Source: Lonsdalea populi (lineage in GTDB: Bacteria > Pseudomonadota > Gammaproteobacteria > Enterobacterales > Enterobacteriaceae). From it: a DNA stretch of 64,000 nucleotides. The DNA lies in assembly GCF_015999465.1 (NCBI RefSeq), contig NZ_CP065534.1:558001-622000 (forward strand), read 5' to 3'. This document shows, one piece after another, positions 1 through 10,876 of the stretch (the first letter of the stretch is position 1; each line of letters starts with the position of its first letter). The notes below the pieces were generated by a model, which worked only from the letters and a program-made list of their open reading frames with translations, was not told the DNA's origin and did no database searches. Position numbers and translations under genes: made by a program.

Positions 1-158
1 CGTAGCCTGCCATGGTGATCCCTACTCGTTTTACCAATCACGTTATCCAGCATCTCGGTGACAAACTTCTGCTTGGTCTTCGGTATTTACCTGATGATCT
101 CAATCTGCTGCTCCAGCCGCGATGCCGGGCCGTGCTTGCCCAGGCTCAGTCAAGGTAG
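1..158 (-). pseudogene. possible C-terminal remnant of a transposase
   Basis: On the minus strand one frame reads as protein-like sequence (a Gln/Glu-rich stretch, then KTKQKFVTEMLDNVIGKTSR) but has an in-frame TAA in the middle and another stop at the 3' end. It runs off the left edge. The style resembles the C-terminus of an insertion-sequence transposase, but I cannot name the family. The plus-strand ATG at 12 gives only a 48-residue frame that looks less protein-like. If real, it is a dead fragment. The following 150 bases up to the ssb terminator hold nothing recognisable apart from a short TAACCCA/TGGGTT inverted repeat. Confidence 0.2.
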
Positions 159-304
159 TTTTAACTGTGTCATCCAGCCCAAGGGATTTTCATATGATGA
201 AAGAGGCCGACTATCCGTCTTCTAAATCGAGGATATAACCCACGGCATAACTATGGGTTGCAATTCATTGACCCGCAGGCGCGCCCCGATGATCTCCACG
301 CAAT

Positions 305-332
305 AAAAAACCCCGATATCTCGGGGTTTTTT
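305..332. terminator. bidirectional intrinsic terminator downstream of ssb
   Basis: A perfect inverted repeat has an A-run on the left and a T-run on the right around a CCCCGA/TCGGGG stem. It lies 34 bases past the ssb stop codon on the minus strand and would also stop transcription entering from the left. Confidence 0.85.
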
Positions 333-365
333 AGCTGACGGCTCAACAAACGAGTCGGATTTGAA

Positions 366-908
366 TTAAAACGGGATATCGTCGTCGAAATCCATCGGTG
401 GTTCGTTGTTCGGCGCTGCCGGCGCTGTGTTCTGCTGCGGACGCGCTGCCTGTCCGCCGCCGCTGAACTGGTTGTTCGCCTGCGGCTGCTGAGGCTGGCC
501 CCAGCCACCCTGCTGCTGGTTGCCGCCAGCAGGACCGCCCGCCGGTGCGCCGCCGCCTGAACGGCTGCCGAGCATCTGCATGGTGCCGCCGATATTCACG
601 ACCACTTCCGTCGTGTAACGGTCGGTGCCGCTTTGATCCTGCCATTTACGCGTCTGCAGCTGGCCTTCGATATACACCTGGGAACCCTTGCGCAGGTATT
701 CTCCGGCGACTTCAGCCAGTTTGCCGAATAGCACCACGCGGTGCCACTCGGTTTTCTCTTTCTGCTCGCCGGTTTGCTTATCGCGCCAGCTTTCGGACGT
801 GGCCAGGGTAATGTTGGCTACTGCGCCGCCATTCGGCATGTAACGAACTTCCGGGTCCTGTCCGAGATTCCCGAGAAGAATGACTTTATTAACGCCTCTG
901 CTGGCCAT
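366..908 (-). CDS. ssb: single-stranded DNA-binding protein SSB
   Basis: SSB coats single-stranded DNA in replication, recombination and repair and recruits partner proteins through its tail. The 180-residue product has the OB-fold domain in roughly residues 1-112, starting [21 protein letters not shown] Gly/Gln/Pro-rich flexible linker follows, and the protein ends in the canonical acidic tip DFDDDIPF used for docking of exonuclease I, PriA, RecO and others. The length is close to the E. coli protein (178 residues). It is divergent from uvrA, as in E. coli, and the shared intergenic region carries a LexA-type SOS box. The C-terminus is complete and a terminator follows. Confidence 0.98.
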   Translation of the reverse strand: MASRGVNKVILLGNLGQDPEVRYMPNGGAVANITLATSESWRDKQTGEQKEKTEWHRVVLFGKLAEVAGEYLRKGSQVYIEGQLQTRKWQDQSGTDRYTTEVVVNIGGTMQMLGSRSGGGAPAGGPAGGNQQQGGWGQPQQPQANNQFSGGGQAARPQQNTAPAAPNNEPPMDFDDDIPF

Positions 909-1025
909 GTGGGTGTCTCCTGATGGATCAATTTTTAAATAGTTTAAACGCTGAATTCTAGCACGCTACATCGTCTTATTATACTCGCGATGCGTGCCGC
1001 ATAATTTTTTCCTTTACGCGTTTAT

Positions 1026-1072
1026 TTGACAACCACTACTGGTTATCCATTCAGTTTTATTTATGCCATAAT
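1026..1072. promoter_or_regulatory. LexA (SOS) box and promoter region between ssb and uvrA
   Basis: The sequence TACTGGTTATCCATTCAGTT at 1037-1056 contains CTG-N10-CAG, the defining core of the LexA operator. A TTGACA hexamer (1026-1031) abuts it on the left, and a CATAAT hexamer (1067-1072) lies to the right. The E. coli uvrA-ssb interval also has a LexA box here. uvrA starts 70 bases downstream. DNA damage should therefore induce uvrA and probably ssb. Which -35/-10 pair is used cannot be decided by eye. Confidence 0.8.
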
Positions 1073-1142
1073 CATTGGTTTCGTACTGGATTTCTCTCTG
1101 CGTGAGGGATGCAAAACAGCGTCAATGACGGGAAGTATGTGA

Positions 1143-3974
1143 ATGGATAATATCGAAGTTCGTGGTGCCCGTACTCATAATCTCAAAAATATCAATCTGA
1201 TAATCCCACGCGATAAGCTGATTGTGGTGACGGGATTATCCGGATCCGGAAAGTCATCGCTGGCTTTTGACACCCTCTACGCCGAGGGGCAGCGACGTTA
1301 CGTGGAATCGCTTTCGGCGTATGCCCGGCAGTTTTTGTCCTTGATGGAAAAACCGGACGTCGATCATATCGAAGGGTTGTCGCCGGCTATCTCCATTGAA
1401 CAGAAGTCGACGTCTCATAACCCGCGCTCCACCGTCGGCACCATCACTGAAATTCATGATTACCTGCGCCTGCTGTATGCCCGCGTCGGGGAGCCGCGCT
1501 GCCCGGAACATAGCGTTCCGCTGGATGCGCAGACCGTGAGTCAGATGGTGGATAATGTGCTGGCGCAGCCGGAAGACAAGCGGCTGATGCTGCTGGCGCC
1601 GATCGTAAAAGATCGCAAGGGCGAGCACACCAAAACGCTGGAGAATCTGGCGACGCAGGGTTACATCCGCGCACGGATCGACGGCGAGGTGTGCGATCTG
1701 TCCGATCCGCCGCAGCTGGAGCTGCAGAAGAAGCATACCATCGAGGTCATCGTCGACCGCTTCAAGGTGCGCAGCGATCTGGCCCAGCGGCTGGCGGAGT
1801 CGTTTGAGACCGCGCTGGAGCTTTCCGGCGGCAGCGCCGTTGTTGCCGACATGGATGACAGCAACGCGCCTGAACTGCTGTTCTCCGCCAACTTCGCCTG
1901 TCCAATCTGCGGCTACAGCATGCATGAGATGGAACCGCGCATGTTCTCCTTTAATAACCCCGCCGGCGCGTGTCCGACTTGCGATGGGTTAGGCGTACAA
2001 CAATTTTTCGACCCGTCCCGCGTGATTCAGAACCAGGAGTTGTCGCTGGCGGGTGGTGCGATTCGTGGATGGGACCGCCGTAATTTCTATTACTTCCAGA
2101 TGCTGCGGTCGCTCGCGGAACACTACGAATTTGATATCGATGCGCCTTTCGACAGCCTGAGCGCAGATATTCAGAAGGTCGTGCTCTATGGCTCCGGCAA
2201 GCAGAATATCGAATTCAAATACATCAACGATCGCGGCGATACCTCGGTGCGGCGTCATCCGTTCGAGGGCGTGCTGCACAACATGGAGCGCCGCTATAAG
2301 GAAACGGAATCCACGGCGGTGCGCGAAGAGCTGGCGAAGTTTATCAGCAACCGCCCCTGCGCCAGCTGTCACGGCACACGCCTGCGCGAAGAGGCTCGCC
2401 ATGTGTACGTGGCTGAAACGACGTTGCCGCACATTTCCGACATGAGCATCGGTCAGGCGCTGAGCTTTTTCCAGAATATTGAACTGAGCGGCCAGCGCGC
2501 GAAGATCGCCGAAAAGGTGTTGAAAGAGATTGGCGATCGCTTGCGCTTCCTGGTGAACGTCGGTTTGAATTACCTGTCGCTGTCCCGTTCGGCGGAAACG
2601 CTGTCCGGCGGCGAAGCGCAGCGCATTCGTCTGGCCAGCCAGATCGGCGCGGGATTGGTCGGCGTAATGTATGTGCTGGACGAACCGTCCATTGGCCTGC
2701 ATCAGCGGGATAACGAACGTCTGTTGGAAACGCTGATTCACCTGCGCAATCTCGGCAATACGGTCATCGTGGTCGAGCATGATGAAGACGCGATCCGCGC
2801 CGCCGATCACGTGATCGATATCGGTCCCGGCGCCGGGGTACACGGCGGCGAGGTGATCGCCGAAGGTACCGTCGATGAAATCATGGCTGTACCGGAATCC
2901 CTCACCGGACAGTACCTCAGCGGTCAGCGGAAAATCGCGGTGCCGATGGAACGCGTGTCTGCGGATCCCACCAAAGTGCTCAAACTCATCGGTGCCAAGG
3001 GCAATAACCTCAAAGACGTGACGCTGACGCTACCGGTAGGGCTGTTTACCTGTATCACCGGGGTATCCGGTTCGGGCAAGTCTACGCTGATCAACGATAC
3101 GTTGTTTCCGCTGGCCCAGCGCCAGCTCAATGGCGCCACCATCGCTGAATCCGCGCCGTATCGTGATATTCAGGGACTGGATCACTTCGACAAAGTGATC
3201 GATATCGATCAAAGCCCCATCGGTCGGACACCGCGCTCCAACCCGGCGACCTACACCGGCGTGTTTACGCCGATCCGCGAGCTGTTCGCCGGCGTGCCGG
3301 AATCACGCACCCGCGGCTACAACCCCGGCCGTTTCAGCTTCAACGTGCGGGGCGGACGCTGCGAGGCCTGTCAGGGCGACGGCGTCATCAAGGTCGAGAT
3401 GCACTTTCTGCCGGATATCTACGTGCCATGCGATCAGTGCAAAGGCCACCGCTACAACCGTGAAACGCTGGAGATCAAATACAAAGGCAAAAGCATACAC
3501 GACGTGCTGGATATGACGATTGAAGATGCCCGTGAGTTCTTTGACGCCATTCCGGCGCTGGCGCGTAAGCTGCAAACGCTGATCGATGTCGGCCTGTCCT
3601 ACATTCGCTTGGGCCAGTCGGCCACGACGCTCTCGGGCGGAGAGGCGCAACGCGTCAAGCTGGCGCGCGAACTGTCTAAGCGCGGCACCGGACAGACGCT
3701 GTACATTCTGGATGAACCGACCACCGGGCTGCATTTCGCCGATATCCAACAGCTGCTGGCCGTCCTGCATCAGCTGCGCGATCAGGGCAATACCATTGTC
3801 GTCATCGAGCATAATCTGGATGTGATTAAAACGGCCGACTGGATTGTGGATTTGGGGCCGGAAGGCGGCAGCGGCGGCGGTGAAATTCTGGTCAGCGGTA
3901 CGCCGGAAATCGTTGCGGAGTGCGAGGCCTCGCACACCGCGCGATTCCTCAAACCACTACTGGCGCGGGACTGA
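1143..3974 (+). CDS. uvrA: excinuclease ABC subunit A (UvrA)
   Basis: UvrA is the damage-recognition ATPase of nucleotide excision repair; as a dimer it loads UvrB on lesions. The 943-residue product (E. coli 940) starts [16 protein letters not shown] and has two ABC-type ATPase modules. The first Walker A is GLSGSGKSS near residue 31 and the second is GVSGSGKST near residue 640. There are two LSGGEAQR signature motifs and two zinc modules (CPIC...CPTC near 253-280 and CEAC...CDQC near 740-766). All key residues look intact. It is preceded by the LexA box and is likely SOS-induced. Confidence 0.99.
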   Translation: MDNIEVRGARTHNLKNINLIIPRDKLIVVTGLSGSGKSSLAFDTLYAEGQRRYVESLSAYARQFLSLMEKPDVDHIEGLSPAISIEQKSTSHNPRSTVGTITEIHDYLRLLYARVGEPRCPEHSVPLDAQTVSQMVDNVLAQPEDKRLMLLAPIVKDRKGEHTKTLENLATQGYIRARIDGEVCDLSDPPQLELQKKHTIEVIVDRFKVRSDLAQRLAESFETALELSGGSAVVADMDDSNAPELLFSANFACPICGYSMHEMEPRMFSFNNPAGACPTCDGLGVQQFFDPSRVIQNQELSLAGGAIRGWDRRNFYYFQMLRSLAEHYEFDIDAPFDSLSADIQKVVLYGSGKQNIEFKYINDRGDTSVRRHPFEGVLHNMERRYKETESTAVREELAKFISNRPCASCHGTRLREEARHVYVAETTLPHISDMSIGQALSFFQNIELSGQRAKIAEKVLKEIGDRLRFLVNVGLNYLSLSRSAETLSGGEAQRIRLASQIGAGLVGVMYVLDEPSIGLHQRDNERLLETLIHLRNLGNTVIVVEHDEDAIRAADHVIDIGPGAGVHGGEVIAEGTVDEIMAVPESLTGQYLSGQRKIAVPMERVSADPTKVLKLIGAKGNNLKDVTLTLPVGLFTCITGVSGSGKSTLINDTLFPLAQRQLNGATIAESAPYRDIQGLDHFDKVIDIDQSPIGRTPRSNPATYTGVFTPIRELFAGVPESRTRGYNPGRFSFNVRGGRCEACQGDGVIKVEMHFLPDIYVPCDQCKGHRYNRETLEIKYKGKSIHDVLDMTIEDAREFFDAIPALARKLQTLIDVGLSYIRLGQSATTLSGGEAQRVKLARELSKRGTGQTLYILDEPTTGLHFADIQQLLAVLHQLRDQGNTIVVIEHNLDVIKTADWIVDLGPEGGSGGGEILVSGTPEIVAECEASHTARFLKPLLARD

Positions 3975-4056
3975 ATTCGCGTTGTCTGAACCGTTCGTCC
4001 GCGTTGAGAAATCGCCCGCGCGGACAAACCCATCTGCCAAGCAAGAGAGGCTGAAC

Positions 4057-4476
4057 ATGTGGATGCAACGAGAAGTCGTTCTGAAGCCGAAAAGCCGCGG
4101 CTTTCATCTGATCACCCGTGAAGTGCTCGCGTCGATACCTGAAATCAGACAGCTGCGGGTTGGGTTGTTGCAGGTGTTCATCAAGCACACCTCGGCGGCG
4201 TTGACGCTGAATGTAAATGCCGACCCCGCGGTGCGTCAGGATTTTGAAAGCGCTTTCAATCGGCTGGTGCCGGAAAACGAGCCTTACTACCGTCATTGTG
4301 ATGAAGGCCGCGACGACATGCCCGCGCATCTCAAGTCCAGCCTGCTGGGCAGCAGTGTGATGCTACCGGTCAGCGACGGCGGCTTGAACATGGGGATATG
4401 GCAGGGTATTTACCTGTGTGAACACCGCAATCATGGCGGGAGCCGATCGCTGGTGCTGACGCTGCAGGGCGAATAG
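4057..4476 (+). CDS. yjbQ: YjbQ family protein (UPF0047, thiamine-phosphate synthase-like)
   Basis: A 139-residue protein of the YjbQ/UPF0047 family; the E. coli member has 138 residues. Family members have been reported to have weak thiamine-phosphate synthase activity, but their physiological role is unsettled. Conserved family segments are visible: IKHTSAALTLNVNADP, the HLKSSLLGSS region, and GIWQGIYLCEHRNHGG near the C-terminus. The ATG at 4057 is chosen because an AAGAGAGG Shine-Dalgarno sits six bases upstream; the open frame extends further 5' but overlaps the end of uvrA. In E. coli yjbQ is also a close neighbour of uvrA. A diguanylate cyclase gene converges on it 22 bases downstream. 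Confidence 0.93.
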   Translation: MWMQREVVLKPKSRGFHLITREVLASIPEIRQLRVGLLQVFIKHTSAALTLNVNADPAVRQDFESAFNRLVPENEPYYRHCDEGRDDMPAHLKSSLLGSSVMLPVSDGGLNMGIWQGIYLCEHRNHGGSRSLVLTLQGE

Positions 4477-4498
4477 CCGTGCAGCGCAGCAGGCCTCT

Positions 4499-6088
4499 TT
4501 AGAGCGGGGCAATGCTTCCGCCGGCGATATACTCCACCACCACGCGATTCCTGCCGGTATTTTTCGCTTTGTACAAGGCGTTGTCGGCGGTTTTGACCGC
4601 CATATCCAGCGGACACTGTTTTGGCGTAAAGGACGTCACGCCCAATGACACCGTGATGTGGCGGCACATGGGAAAGATCATGCGTTCCACGCTCTTACGC
4701 AGCCGTTCGGCGATGATGGAAGCGATATGGATATCCGTCCCGGGCAACAGCATCAAGAACTCTTCTCCACCGGTTCGGCACATAATATCCATCTTGCGGG
4801 CGTTGCTGCGAATCTGCTGGCCGAGCTGGCGGATCACCTCGTCGCCGATGTCGTGGCCGTAGGTATCGTTGACCTTCTTGAAGTTATCGATATCGATCAC
4901 CACGACCGATACCGATTTCTTTTCAAGCATGACCATTTCCAGGCCTTCCTGTAGCCCCCGTCGGTTTAATAATCCCGTCAGCGGATCGGTATGCGCCTCT
5001 GAGCTGAGACGGCCAATGCGTTTATGCAGCATCATGGTACCCAGCAAAATCGCATCCTTAAGCTGAACGGCTTCGACATACCAGGAGGGCACGGCCCTGA
5101 TCTGGCTGATGGCTCCCTGTTCGCTCATCCGGCTCGCCGACATGGCCAGCTGGCGCAGCGGCCGGGCAATGGAGACGGCGAAGATAGTCAAAACCAGTAG
5201 CGTCAGCAGGGCGACCGGCGCGGCTTCTTTCAGCACGCTGTACATCACGTTATTCAGCGCTTTGTCCGTGACGGCGGAGGAGTGCAGTGTAATCACGGTC
5301 CAACCTGTTTTATGCACTTTGGCGAAGCCCGCCAGCACCAGATTGCCTTGTTCGTCGGGCATCATGAACGAGCCGGTGTCCTGACTGGCGGTGGCTTGCT
5401 TCAACTGCCGATCGTTAATGTGCTGGCCTAACGGGACCTTGTTGTTATAGTGATAAATGGTATTCCCTTCATTATCAATAATATAAATCATTGAGCGGTC
5501 ATTATTGAGCGGCGTGAATTCATCCATTATGCGCAATTTAGTCAGATGAATAGCGCCGCGAATATCCCCCAGGTATACGCCCTCTTCACTGACTATCGGC
5601 GCTGACAACGCGATCGCATAGTCATTTTCATCGGTTTCATAGGGGAGGCTGGCGGCGACGCTGTCGGGTTGGCGTGGAGAGTGACCGGTATCGGCGACCA
5701 GTTTATTGACCTCCGGCACATTACTCTCCGGGGAAAACGCGACCAGATTGTTATTATCATCGACGATAATAACCGAATTAAAATTTTGGCTTAATTGGAA
5801 AATACGATCGGTTTCTTCCTGAATTTTAGCGGTATCAGGAAAATATTTTGAGATGAAGTGAGCGCTATAGGTCATCTGTTTTTTTGAAATAGATAATACG
5901 TTCTCCACGCTTGCTGCCAGACGTGATGAATAATCGATGTTGATTTTGACTAACTGATTAGCGAACAACTCTTTATAAACGTTATAGATAGAGAGGTAAC
6001 CATTTGTGAGAGTGACCAACATGCTTGCTATTGAGATAGATAGAATTAGCCCCCGCAAATTGATCTGAAATATCTTCTTTATTTTCAT
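4499..6088 (-). CDS. membrane-anchored diguanylate cyclase (Cache-type sensor plus GGDEF)
   Basis: The 529-residue protein should make cyclic di-GMP in response to an extracytoplasmic signal. A transmembrane segment at about 10-32 is followed by a roughly 250-residue periplasmic region of Cache/CHASE character, a second membrane helix at about 286-307 and a short linker. The GGDEF domain follows from about 365. The signature is GGEEF at 440-444, an active variant. The DPLTGLLNRRG segment and the metal-binding DIDNFKKVND are present. An RxxD inhibitory site (R431 to D434) lies five residues before the signature, so product feedback is likely. It is divergent from the chemoreceptor at 7155, which fits a motile-to-sessile control region. 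The sensed ligand is unknown. Confidence 0.9.
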   Translation of the reverse strand: MKIKKIFQINLRGLILSISIASMLVTLTNGYLSIYNVYKELFANQLVKINIDYSSRLAASVENVLSISKKQMTYSAHFISKYFPDTAKIQEETDRIFQLSQNFNSVIIVDDNNNLVAFSPESNVPEVNKLVADTGHSPRQPDSVAASLPYETDENDYAIALSAPIVSEEGVYLGDIRGAIHLTKLRIMDEFTPLNNDRSMIYIIDNEGNTIYHYNNKVPLGQHINDRQLKQATASQDTGSFMMPDEQGNLVLAGFAKVHKTGWTVITLHSSAVTDKALNNVMYSVLKEAAPVALLTLLVLTIFAVSIARPLRQLAMSASRMSEQGAISQIRAVPSWYVEAVQLKDAILLGTMMLHKRIGRLSSEAHTDPLTGLLNRRGLQEGLEMVMLEKKSVSVVVIDIDNFKKVNDTYGHDIGDEVIRQLGQQIRSNARKMDIMCRTGGEEFLMLLPGTDIHIASIIAERLRKSVERMIFPMCRHITVSLGVTSFTPKQCPLDMAVKTADNALYKAKNTGRNRVVVEYIAGGSIAPL

Positions 6089-7154
6089 CCAGTTCCAACC
6101 GGTTTTTTACAACTTTATCGTGGTGGATTGAGTCACAAAGTTATTGTGTTAGCGTGCGAACTATCTTTATGAGGTTAAAAGCTTCTGGTGTTATTTTTAA
6201 TTAAAACTTATTACGTGAAAATAGCAATAAAACATACAAAAATTTATTGGTAATAATAATTTTTATTATTTGTGTGTTGGTGGTGGTATTAATTCTTATA
6301 GAAGTAAGAAAATACCTTCTATTTTATTATAAGGCGGAATATTAAATAAAATTTATTATCTATACGGTAAGCGGTTTCTCTTTTTTTTCGCCATCAATAA
6401 TAGGCGCCGGCGCGACAGGATGATAAGAAATGAGTCTCATGTCTTGATGAGTTTTGGGTGCTTTTGTGTCATATCCATTTGTTTAAATAGTAGGCATTGC
6501 AGGCGGTGCACTTGCAGTTATGTGTAAAGATGGCAATTAAATGTAAAGTTGTGGCATTTGTTGCCGATGAAGAGCACACACGACTGTGTGGTGGGCAGGA
6601 CTCGTCGGAGGACATTAGGATAATTAACGCTGCGATAATCGTTGTCATTTATCCAAAATTTCCTCTGATACTTTCTACTCTGTTTTAAATTCAGCACGGT
6701 TGATTCGGCTCTCTCCTGTTTTGTCGGTAGCGCGATATCGGGGGAATTATCCCATATAGGTCGAGTTCACTGGCCGCTTTGGTTTGAGAAAGCGTTCGAT
6801 ATCCCACGTATTTCGCATACGTGTCGGATGAGTATTGTGTTCGCTCATGTTGACCGGATGTTCGTCGGCATAAAACGCCTGACGTTTTTTATGGGCTGCA
6901 CGGAACAGCCTTCATCAAGTCAATAACGCCTGCTGGGATAGGTCCTTTGTTTTTTCCCGTTCAGATATCTTGCTTAACTATCTGTCATCCGTGTGTAGCG
7001 CTGATTTTGCGCTTTGCAAATAGACACCGTCCACTGTCTTTAATATTGTCACTGCGCAATGTAATTCATGTTAGTGATTATTTAATTGGAAAATATTCAC
7101 TCTGATTTTTACTGTTATGGTTTTTCATTTTTGTATAAAAAAAGGGAACAAGAT
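6089..7154. other. 1.07-kb AT-rich intergenic region
   Basis: No convincing gene is present. The stretch at about 6150-6370 is markedly AT-rich compared with flanking genes. A 64-codon frame at 6497-6688 has no ribosome-binding site and no protein-like pattern. The region contains a sigma-28-type promoter at 6544-6570 pointing right and a weak hairpin with a T-run at 6871-6890. It separates the divergent diguanylate cyclase and chemoreceptor genes and probably holds both their promoters. Confidence 0.6.
6544..6570 (+). promoter_or_regulatory. sigma-28 (FliA) class promoter
   Basis: TAAAGTT (6544-6550) and GCCGATGA (6563-6570) match the flagellar sigma consensus TAAAGTTT-N11-GCCGATAA, with exactly 15 bases between TAAA and GCCG and a single mismatch in the -10 element. 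It points toward the chemoreceptor gene, whose start is 585 bases away. Transcription would begin near 6578 and give a long untranslated leader or a separate RNA. Recognition is by pattern only. Confidence 0.65.
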
Positions 7155-8846
7155 ATGCGTTTATCTAATTGGAAAATAGGTTATCGGCTCGCCGCCGGGT
7201 TTGCCGTTTTAGTGTTAATGATTTGCATCGTCAGCTTTGTCTCTATTTCCAGACTGTCGGATTTTCACGAAGACGCGCGCGGCATCGTGACGGATATTTA
7301 CCCGCAGACGGTACAGTCGAATAATCTAATTGATAACGTCAACGCCATCGTCCTCGCCTATCAGGAACTGCTTCTGGTGCAGGATGAAGAGAAAACCCGC
7401 GTCGTTATGAATGAGATCGCGGATTTGGCGCAGAAGATCACCGTGTTGATGCAGGACATCGACAAAAGCGCCGAACAGCTTAACGATGAGAAATCCAAGC
7501 GCATCATGGACAATATCCATGCGATCCGCGGCGAATTTCTGATCTCGGGAAGAAATATTACCGACCGAATCAAAGCGGGTGATACTGAGGGGGCAACTGT
7601 TGAATTCAATACGCACCTGGATGTCATTCAAAGCCAGTACCGCAGTGCCGTGGCCTCGCTCATCGACCATCAGGACGATGCCATGACCAACACGATGCGC
7701 AAAATGGAAAGCGCCTATAACTTCACGCGTTGGCTTCTACTGGGTATTTTGGCTGCGTGTGTTGTATTGGTGGCGGTGATTGCCCGTGTATTGACCGGTA
7801 GCATTACTTCTCCGATTCGTCAGGCGCTGGATCTGGCCGAGAGCGTAGCCAAAGGCGACCTGACCTCGGAAGTTCCGTCCTCGGGTAAAGATGAAATGGG
7901 ACAGTTGCTGCGCTCGTTGGAACACATGAACGTTAGCCTGAGCCAGATCGTGGGTCAGGTGCGTGACGGCGCGGAAAGTATTTCCTCAGCTGCGTCGCAA
8001 ATCGCAGCCGGAAACCAGGACCTGTCCGCACGGACAGAGGAGCAGGCCAGCTCTCTGGAACAGACGGCTTCTTCTATGGAAGAGCTGACCTCGACCATCA
8101 CTAACACCGCAGAAAATACCCGCCATGCAACCAGCATTGCCGATCAGGCTTCGACGGCGGCGAAGCAGAGCAGCGACGTCATGCTGTCCGTGACGCACAA
8201 AATGCGCGGCATTCGCGACTCGTCCCAGCGTATGGCGGAAATTATCGGCGTGATTGACGGTATCGCCTTCCAGACCAATATTCTGGCGCTGAACGCCGCG
8301 GTGGAAGCGGCGCGGGCCGGTGAACAGGGCAGAGGCTTTGCCGTGGTCGCGGGAGAAGTCCGCTCTTTGGCGCAGCGTAGTGCCACGGCGGCGAAGGAGA
8401 TCAAAGAACTGATCGACGACTCCGTCAGCAAGATCCAGGAAGGGATGCAGCTTGTGGACTCCGCGGAAGACAACATGTCCAGCCTGACCACGCATGTGCA
8501 GGACGTGAACGACATCATCAGCGAAATATCCCAGGCCAGCGGCGAACAGAGCGACGGCATCAATCAGATCAATATCGCGGTCGGCCAGATTGACTCCACA
8601 ACGCAGCAGAACGCCGCGCTGGTGGAAGAGTCTGCCTCTGCGGCGCTGTCTTTGCAGTCTCAGGCGACGATGCTGACCGATGCGGTGAGCACCTTCAAGT
8701 TGAGCCACCGCTTCACCACTACAAGTGGTCGTCAGCAGCCGCAGGCATCAGCGGCGAGCGCGTTGTCCGTAGCTAAAGCGGTTAAGCAGGAAACATCGCT
8801 GCCGGCGACGGCTTCCGCCAGCTCTGAAGACTGGACCTCGTTCTAG
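7155..8846 (+). CDS. methyl-accepting chemotaxis protein (four-helix-bundle sensor, C-terminal CheR/CheB tether)
   Basis: A 563-residue chemoreceptor for flagellar taxis. A membrane helix (about 10-32), a roughly 160-residue periplasmic four-helix-bundle domain and a second helix (about 192-214) are followed by a HAMP domain. The long cytoplasmic coiled coil carries the highly conserved tip ([24 protein letters not shown] region near 375-395). It ends in DWTSF, an xWxxF pentapeptide of the type that tethers CheR and CheB in E. coli Tar and Tsr. The ATG at 7155 is chosen because AAAGGGAACAAG lies just upstream and the product then begins [16 protein letters not shown] like other receptors; an upstream in-frame ATG at 7086 lacks this. 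The ligand cannot be told from sequence. Confidence 0.95.
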   Translation: MRLSNWKIGYRLAAGFAVLVLMICIVSFVSISRLSDFHEDARGIVTDIYPQTVQSNNLIDNVNAIVLAYQELLLVQDEEKTRVVMNEIADLAQKITVLMQDIDKSAEQLNDEKSKRIMDNIHAIRGEFLISGRNITDRIKAGDTEGATVEFNTHLDVIQSQYRSAVASLIDHQDDAMTNTMRKMESAYNFTRWLLLGILAACVVLVAVIARVLTGSITSPIRQALDLAESVAKGDLTSEVPSSGKDEMGQLLRSLEHMNVSLSQIVGQVRDGAESISSAASQIAAGNQDLSARTEEQASSLEQTASSMEELTSTITNTAENTRHATSIADQASTAAKQSSDVMLSVTHKMRGIRDSSQRMAEIIGVIDGIAFQTNILALNAAVEAARAGEQGRGFAVVAGEVRSLAQRSATAAKEIKELIDDSVSKIQEGMQLVDSAEDNMSSLTTHVQDVNDIISEISQASGEQSDGINQINIAVGQIDSTTQQNAALVEESASAALSLQSQATMLTDAVSTFKLSHRFTTTSGRQQPQASAASALSVAKAVKQETSLPATASASSEDWTSF

Positions 8847-8903
8847 AACGTTACGGCTGGCGGTCGCCAATTTCTGCGACTGCTGCCCCGCCTGAAAAAT
8901 CCC

Positions 8904-8935
8904 AAAAAAAAGCCTGCCGTTAGTTGCCGGCAGGC
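8904..8935 (-). terminator. intrinsic terminator for tyrB
   Basis: On the minus strand an 8-bp GCCTGCCG/CGGCAGGC stem is followed by a run of eight T residues, 18 bases past the tyrB stop. Confidence 0.85.
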
Positions 8936-8952
8936 AGTATGAGCAAACAATG

Positions 8953-10146
8953 CTATTGCACGGCGGCAAACGCCGCGGCAACCCTTTGTATATTGCTGTG
9001 ATTGAGTCCGGCGATGCAAACTCGCCCACTGGCGATGAGGTATACCCCGAACTCCTCGCGCAGCCGATCCACTTGTTCAGTGCTAAAACCAGTGTAGCTG
9101 AACATTCCACGCTGCGTCAGCAGGTAATCAAAATCGCGGTTGGGCAAGGCTTGCTTCAGTGCATCCACCAACGTTTGGCGCATCTCCGAGATCCGTTGAC
9201 GCATCGCCGTCACTTCCGCACGCCATTCGGCGTTCAGCGTGGTGTCGCTGAGCACGTGGGAAACCAGCTGTCCGCCGTAGTTCGGCGGGCTGGAGTAGTT
9301 GCGGCGCACCGTGGCCTTTAACTGACCCAGTATGCGCTCTGCGGCCTGACGGTCTTCACCCATGATGGACAGACCGCCGACGCGTTCGCTATATAGCGAG
9401 AAAATTTTCGAAAACGAATTGCTCACCAGCGCCGGCAGGCCGGAGCCAGCGATGGCGCGGATGGCGTAGGCATCGTCATCCATGCCTGCGCCGAATCCCT
9501 GATAGGCGATATCCAGAAAAGGGATCAGCTTGCGCGACAGCAGCACTTCAATCACCTGATCCCATTGAGCGTGAGTCAAATCCGCGCCGGTCGGGTTGTG
9601 ACAGCATGGATGCAACAGTACGATGCTTTGTGCCGGCAGCTGCTTCAGCGCGTCGAGCATACCCCGGAAGTTCACACCGCGGCTGGCGTTGTCGAAATAG
9701 GGGTAGGTATGCACCTTGAAACCGGCGCCGGAGAAGATGGCGATATGGTTTTCCCAGGTCGGATCGCTGACCCAGACTTCCGAGTCGGGAAAATAGCGTT
9801 TGAGGAAATCCGCGCCGACTTTCAGCGCGCCTGAGCCGCCTACGGTCTGGATCGTGGCGATGCGCCCGGCACTCAGCGCGGGGTGGTGATCGCCAAACAG
9901 CAGCTGTTGAACGGCGCTGCGGTAAGACGCCAAACCTTCCATCGGCAGGTAGCTGCTCGCCTGTTTAAACTGATTCGTCAGCTGAGCCTGTGCGGTGCTA
10001 ACCGCTTTCAACTGGGGGATCACCGCGTGCTCGTCATAGTACAGCCCGATGCTGAGGTTGACTTTGTCGGCTCGGGGGTCCTGTTTGAATTGTTCCATCA
10101 ACGACAGGATGGGATCGCCCGCATAGGCGTCAACATGTTGAAACAC
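8953..10146 (-). CDS. tyrB: aromatic amino acid aminotransferase
   Basis: TyrB is a PLP enzyme that makes tyrosine and phenylalanine (and leucine) by transamination of the keto acids with glutamate. With a GTG start at 10146 the product has 397 residues, the same as E. coli TyrB, and begins (M)[13 protein letters not shown]. The GTG is supported by an AGGAG nine bases upstream; the frame runs 16 codons further but that part has no family similarity. The PLP lysine lies in [11 protein letters not shown], and the SSPPNYGG and RGMFSYTG segments are conserved. E. coli has dnaB-alr-tyrB contiguous; here four extra genes separate alr from tyrB, one of them a PheC-like dehydratase. No TyrR box was found in the 62-base gap to the upstream gene. 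Confidence 0.97.
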   Translation of the reverse strand: MFQHVDAYAGDPILSLMEQFKQDPRADKVNLSIGLYYDEHAVIPQLKAVSTAQAQLTNQFKQASSYLPMEGLASYRSAVQQLLFGDHHPALSAGRIATIQTVGGSGALKVGADFLKRYFPDSEVWVSDPTWENHIAIFSGAGFKVHTYPYFDNASRGVNFRGMLDALKQLPAQSIVLLHPCCHNPTGADLTHAQWDQVIEVLLSRKLIPFLDIAYQGFGAGMDDDAYAIRAIAGSGLPALVSNSFSKIFSLYSERVGGLSIMGEDRQAAERILGQLKATVRRNYSSPPNYGGQLVSHVLSDTTLNAEWRAEVTAMRQRISEMRQTLVDALKQALPNRDFDYLLTQRGMFSYTGFSTEQVDRLREEFGVYLIASGRVCIAGLNHSNIQRVAAAFAAVQ

Positions 10147-10208
10147 GGTCACGTACTCCTGGATTAATCGATATCTCGCATAGGGATATTGCACATGGTC
10201 ATACGACT

Positions 10209-10823
10209 TTACACCGCGTAGCGCCCAGGACGGTGATTCATGGCAATAATCAGATTCAGGATGGTTGCTCCCATGATAGAGGCAACCAGCATGGGTATGC
10301 TTACCACGAACAGCGACGCCAGCACAATAATCACATCCACCACCATCTGAAATTTGCCCGCGCGAATCCCACTTTTATCCTGCAGATAAAGCGCAAGAAT
10401 ATTGATGCCTCCCAGGCTGGCTTTGTGGCGGAACAGGACGATAAATCCCAGCCCCATAATCATATTGCCGAAGAGTGTCGCATAAAAAGGATCCAGCCGG
10501 TCGATGTGGATGAAGTGTCCATGCAGGTCGGAAAACACCGATACCAGCGCGACGGCGCAAAAGGTTTTGAGCGTAAAACGCCAGCCCATACGGCGGATAG
10601 CCAGATAATAAAACGGCAGATTAATCAGGAAGAACGCGACGCCGAACGAGATATCAAGCACATAGTGCAGCAAAAAGGCCATACCCGCAGTTCCGCCGGT
10701 GAGGGCCCCGGATTGGCGCAGCAGAACTATGCCGAAAGACACCATAAGCGTACCGATAAGGAGCGCGAGCATATCCTCTATCGGGGTGTGCGACAGCTCG
10801 TCGTGGCTGATGACATTATCCAT
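10209..10823 (-). CDS. YitT family integral membrane protein
   Basis: A 204-residue very hydrophobic protein of the YitT/YczE-like (DUF161) family, about five to six membrane helices. The family glycine-rich motif [14 protein letters not shown] follows the first helix, and a related repeat [13 protein letters not shown] occurs near residue 138. Family function is unknown; transport has been suggested. It lies 62 bases upstream of tyrB on the same strand and may be co-transcribed with it, which is inference only. A strong 12-bp hairpin sits 54 bases upstream of the start. Confidence 0.85.
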   Translation of the reverse strand: MDNVISHDELSHTPIEDMLALLIGTLMVSFGIVLLRQSGALTGGTAGMAFLLHYVLDISFGVAFFLINLPFYYLAIRRMGWRFTLKTFCAVALVSVFSDLHGHFIHIDRLDPFYATLFGNMIMGLGFIVLFRHKASLGGINILALYLQDKSGIRAGKFQMVVDVIIVLASLFVVSIPMLVASIMGATILNLIIAMNHRPGRYAV

Positions 10824-10876
10824 AAGAACAGTCTGTTAGTTGATAGAACGATAGGGGATAGGAAGCAACAAACGCA

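Noticed and set aside
6497..6688. 64-codon open frame in the AT-rich gap
   Set aside because: It starts upstream of the sigma-28 promoter, has no ribosome site and shows no recognisable protein features.
10147..10194. Longer tyrB start at 10194
   Set aside because: The extra 16 residues do not match TyrB, and the GTG at 10146 has a good ribosome site and gives the exact E. coli length.
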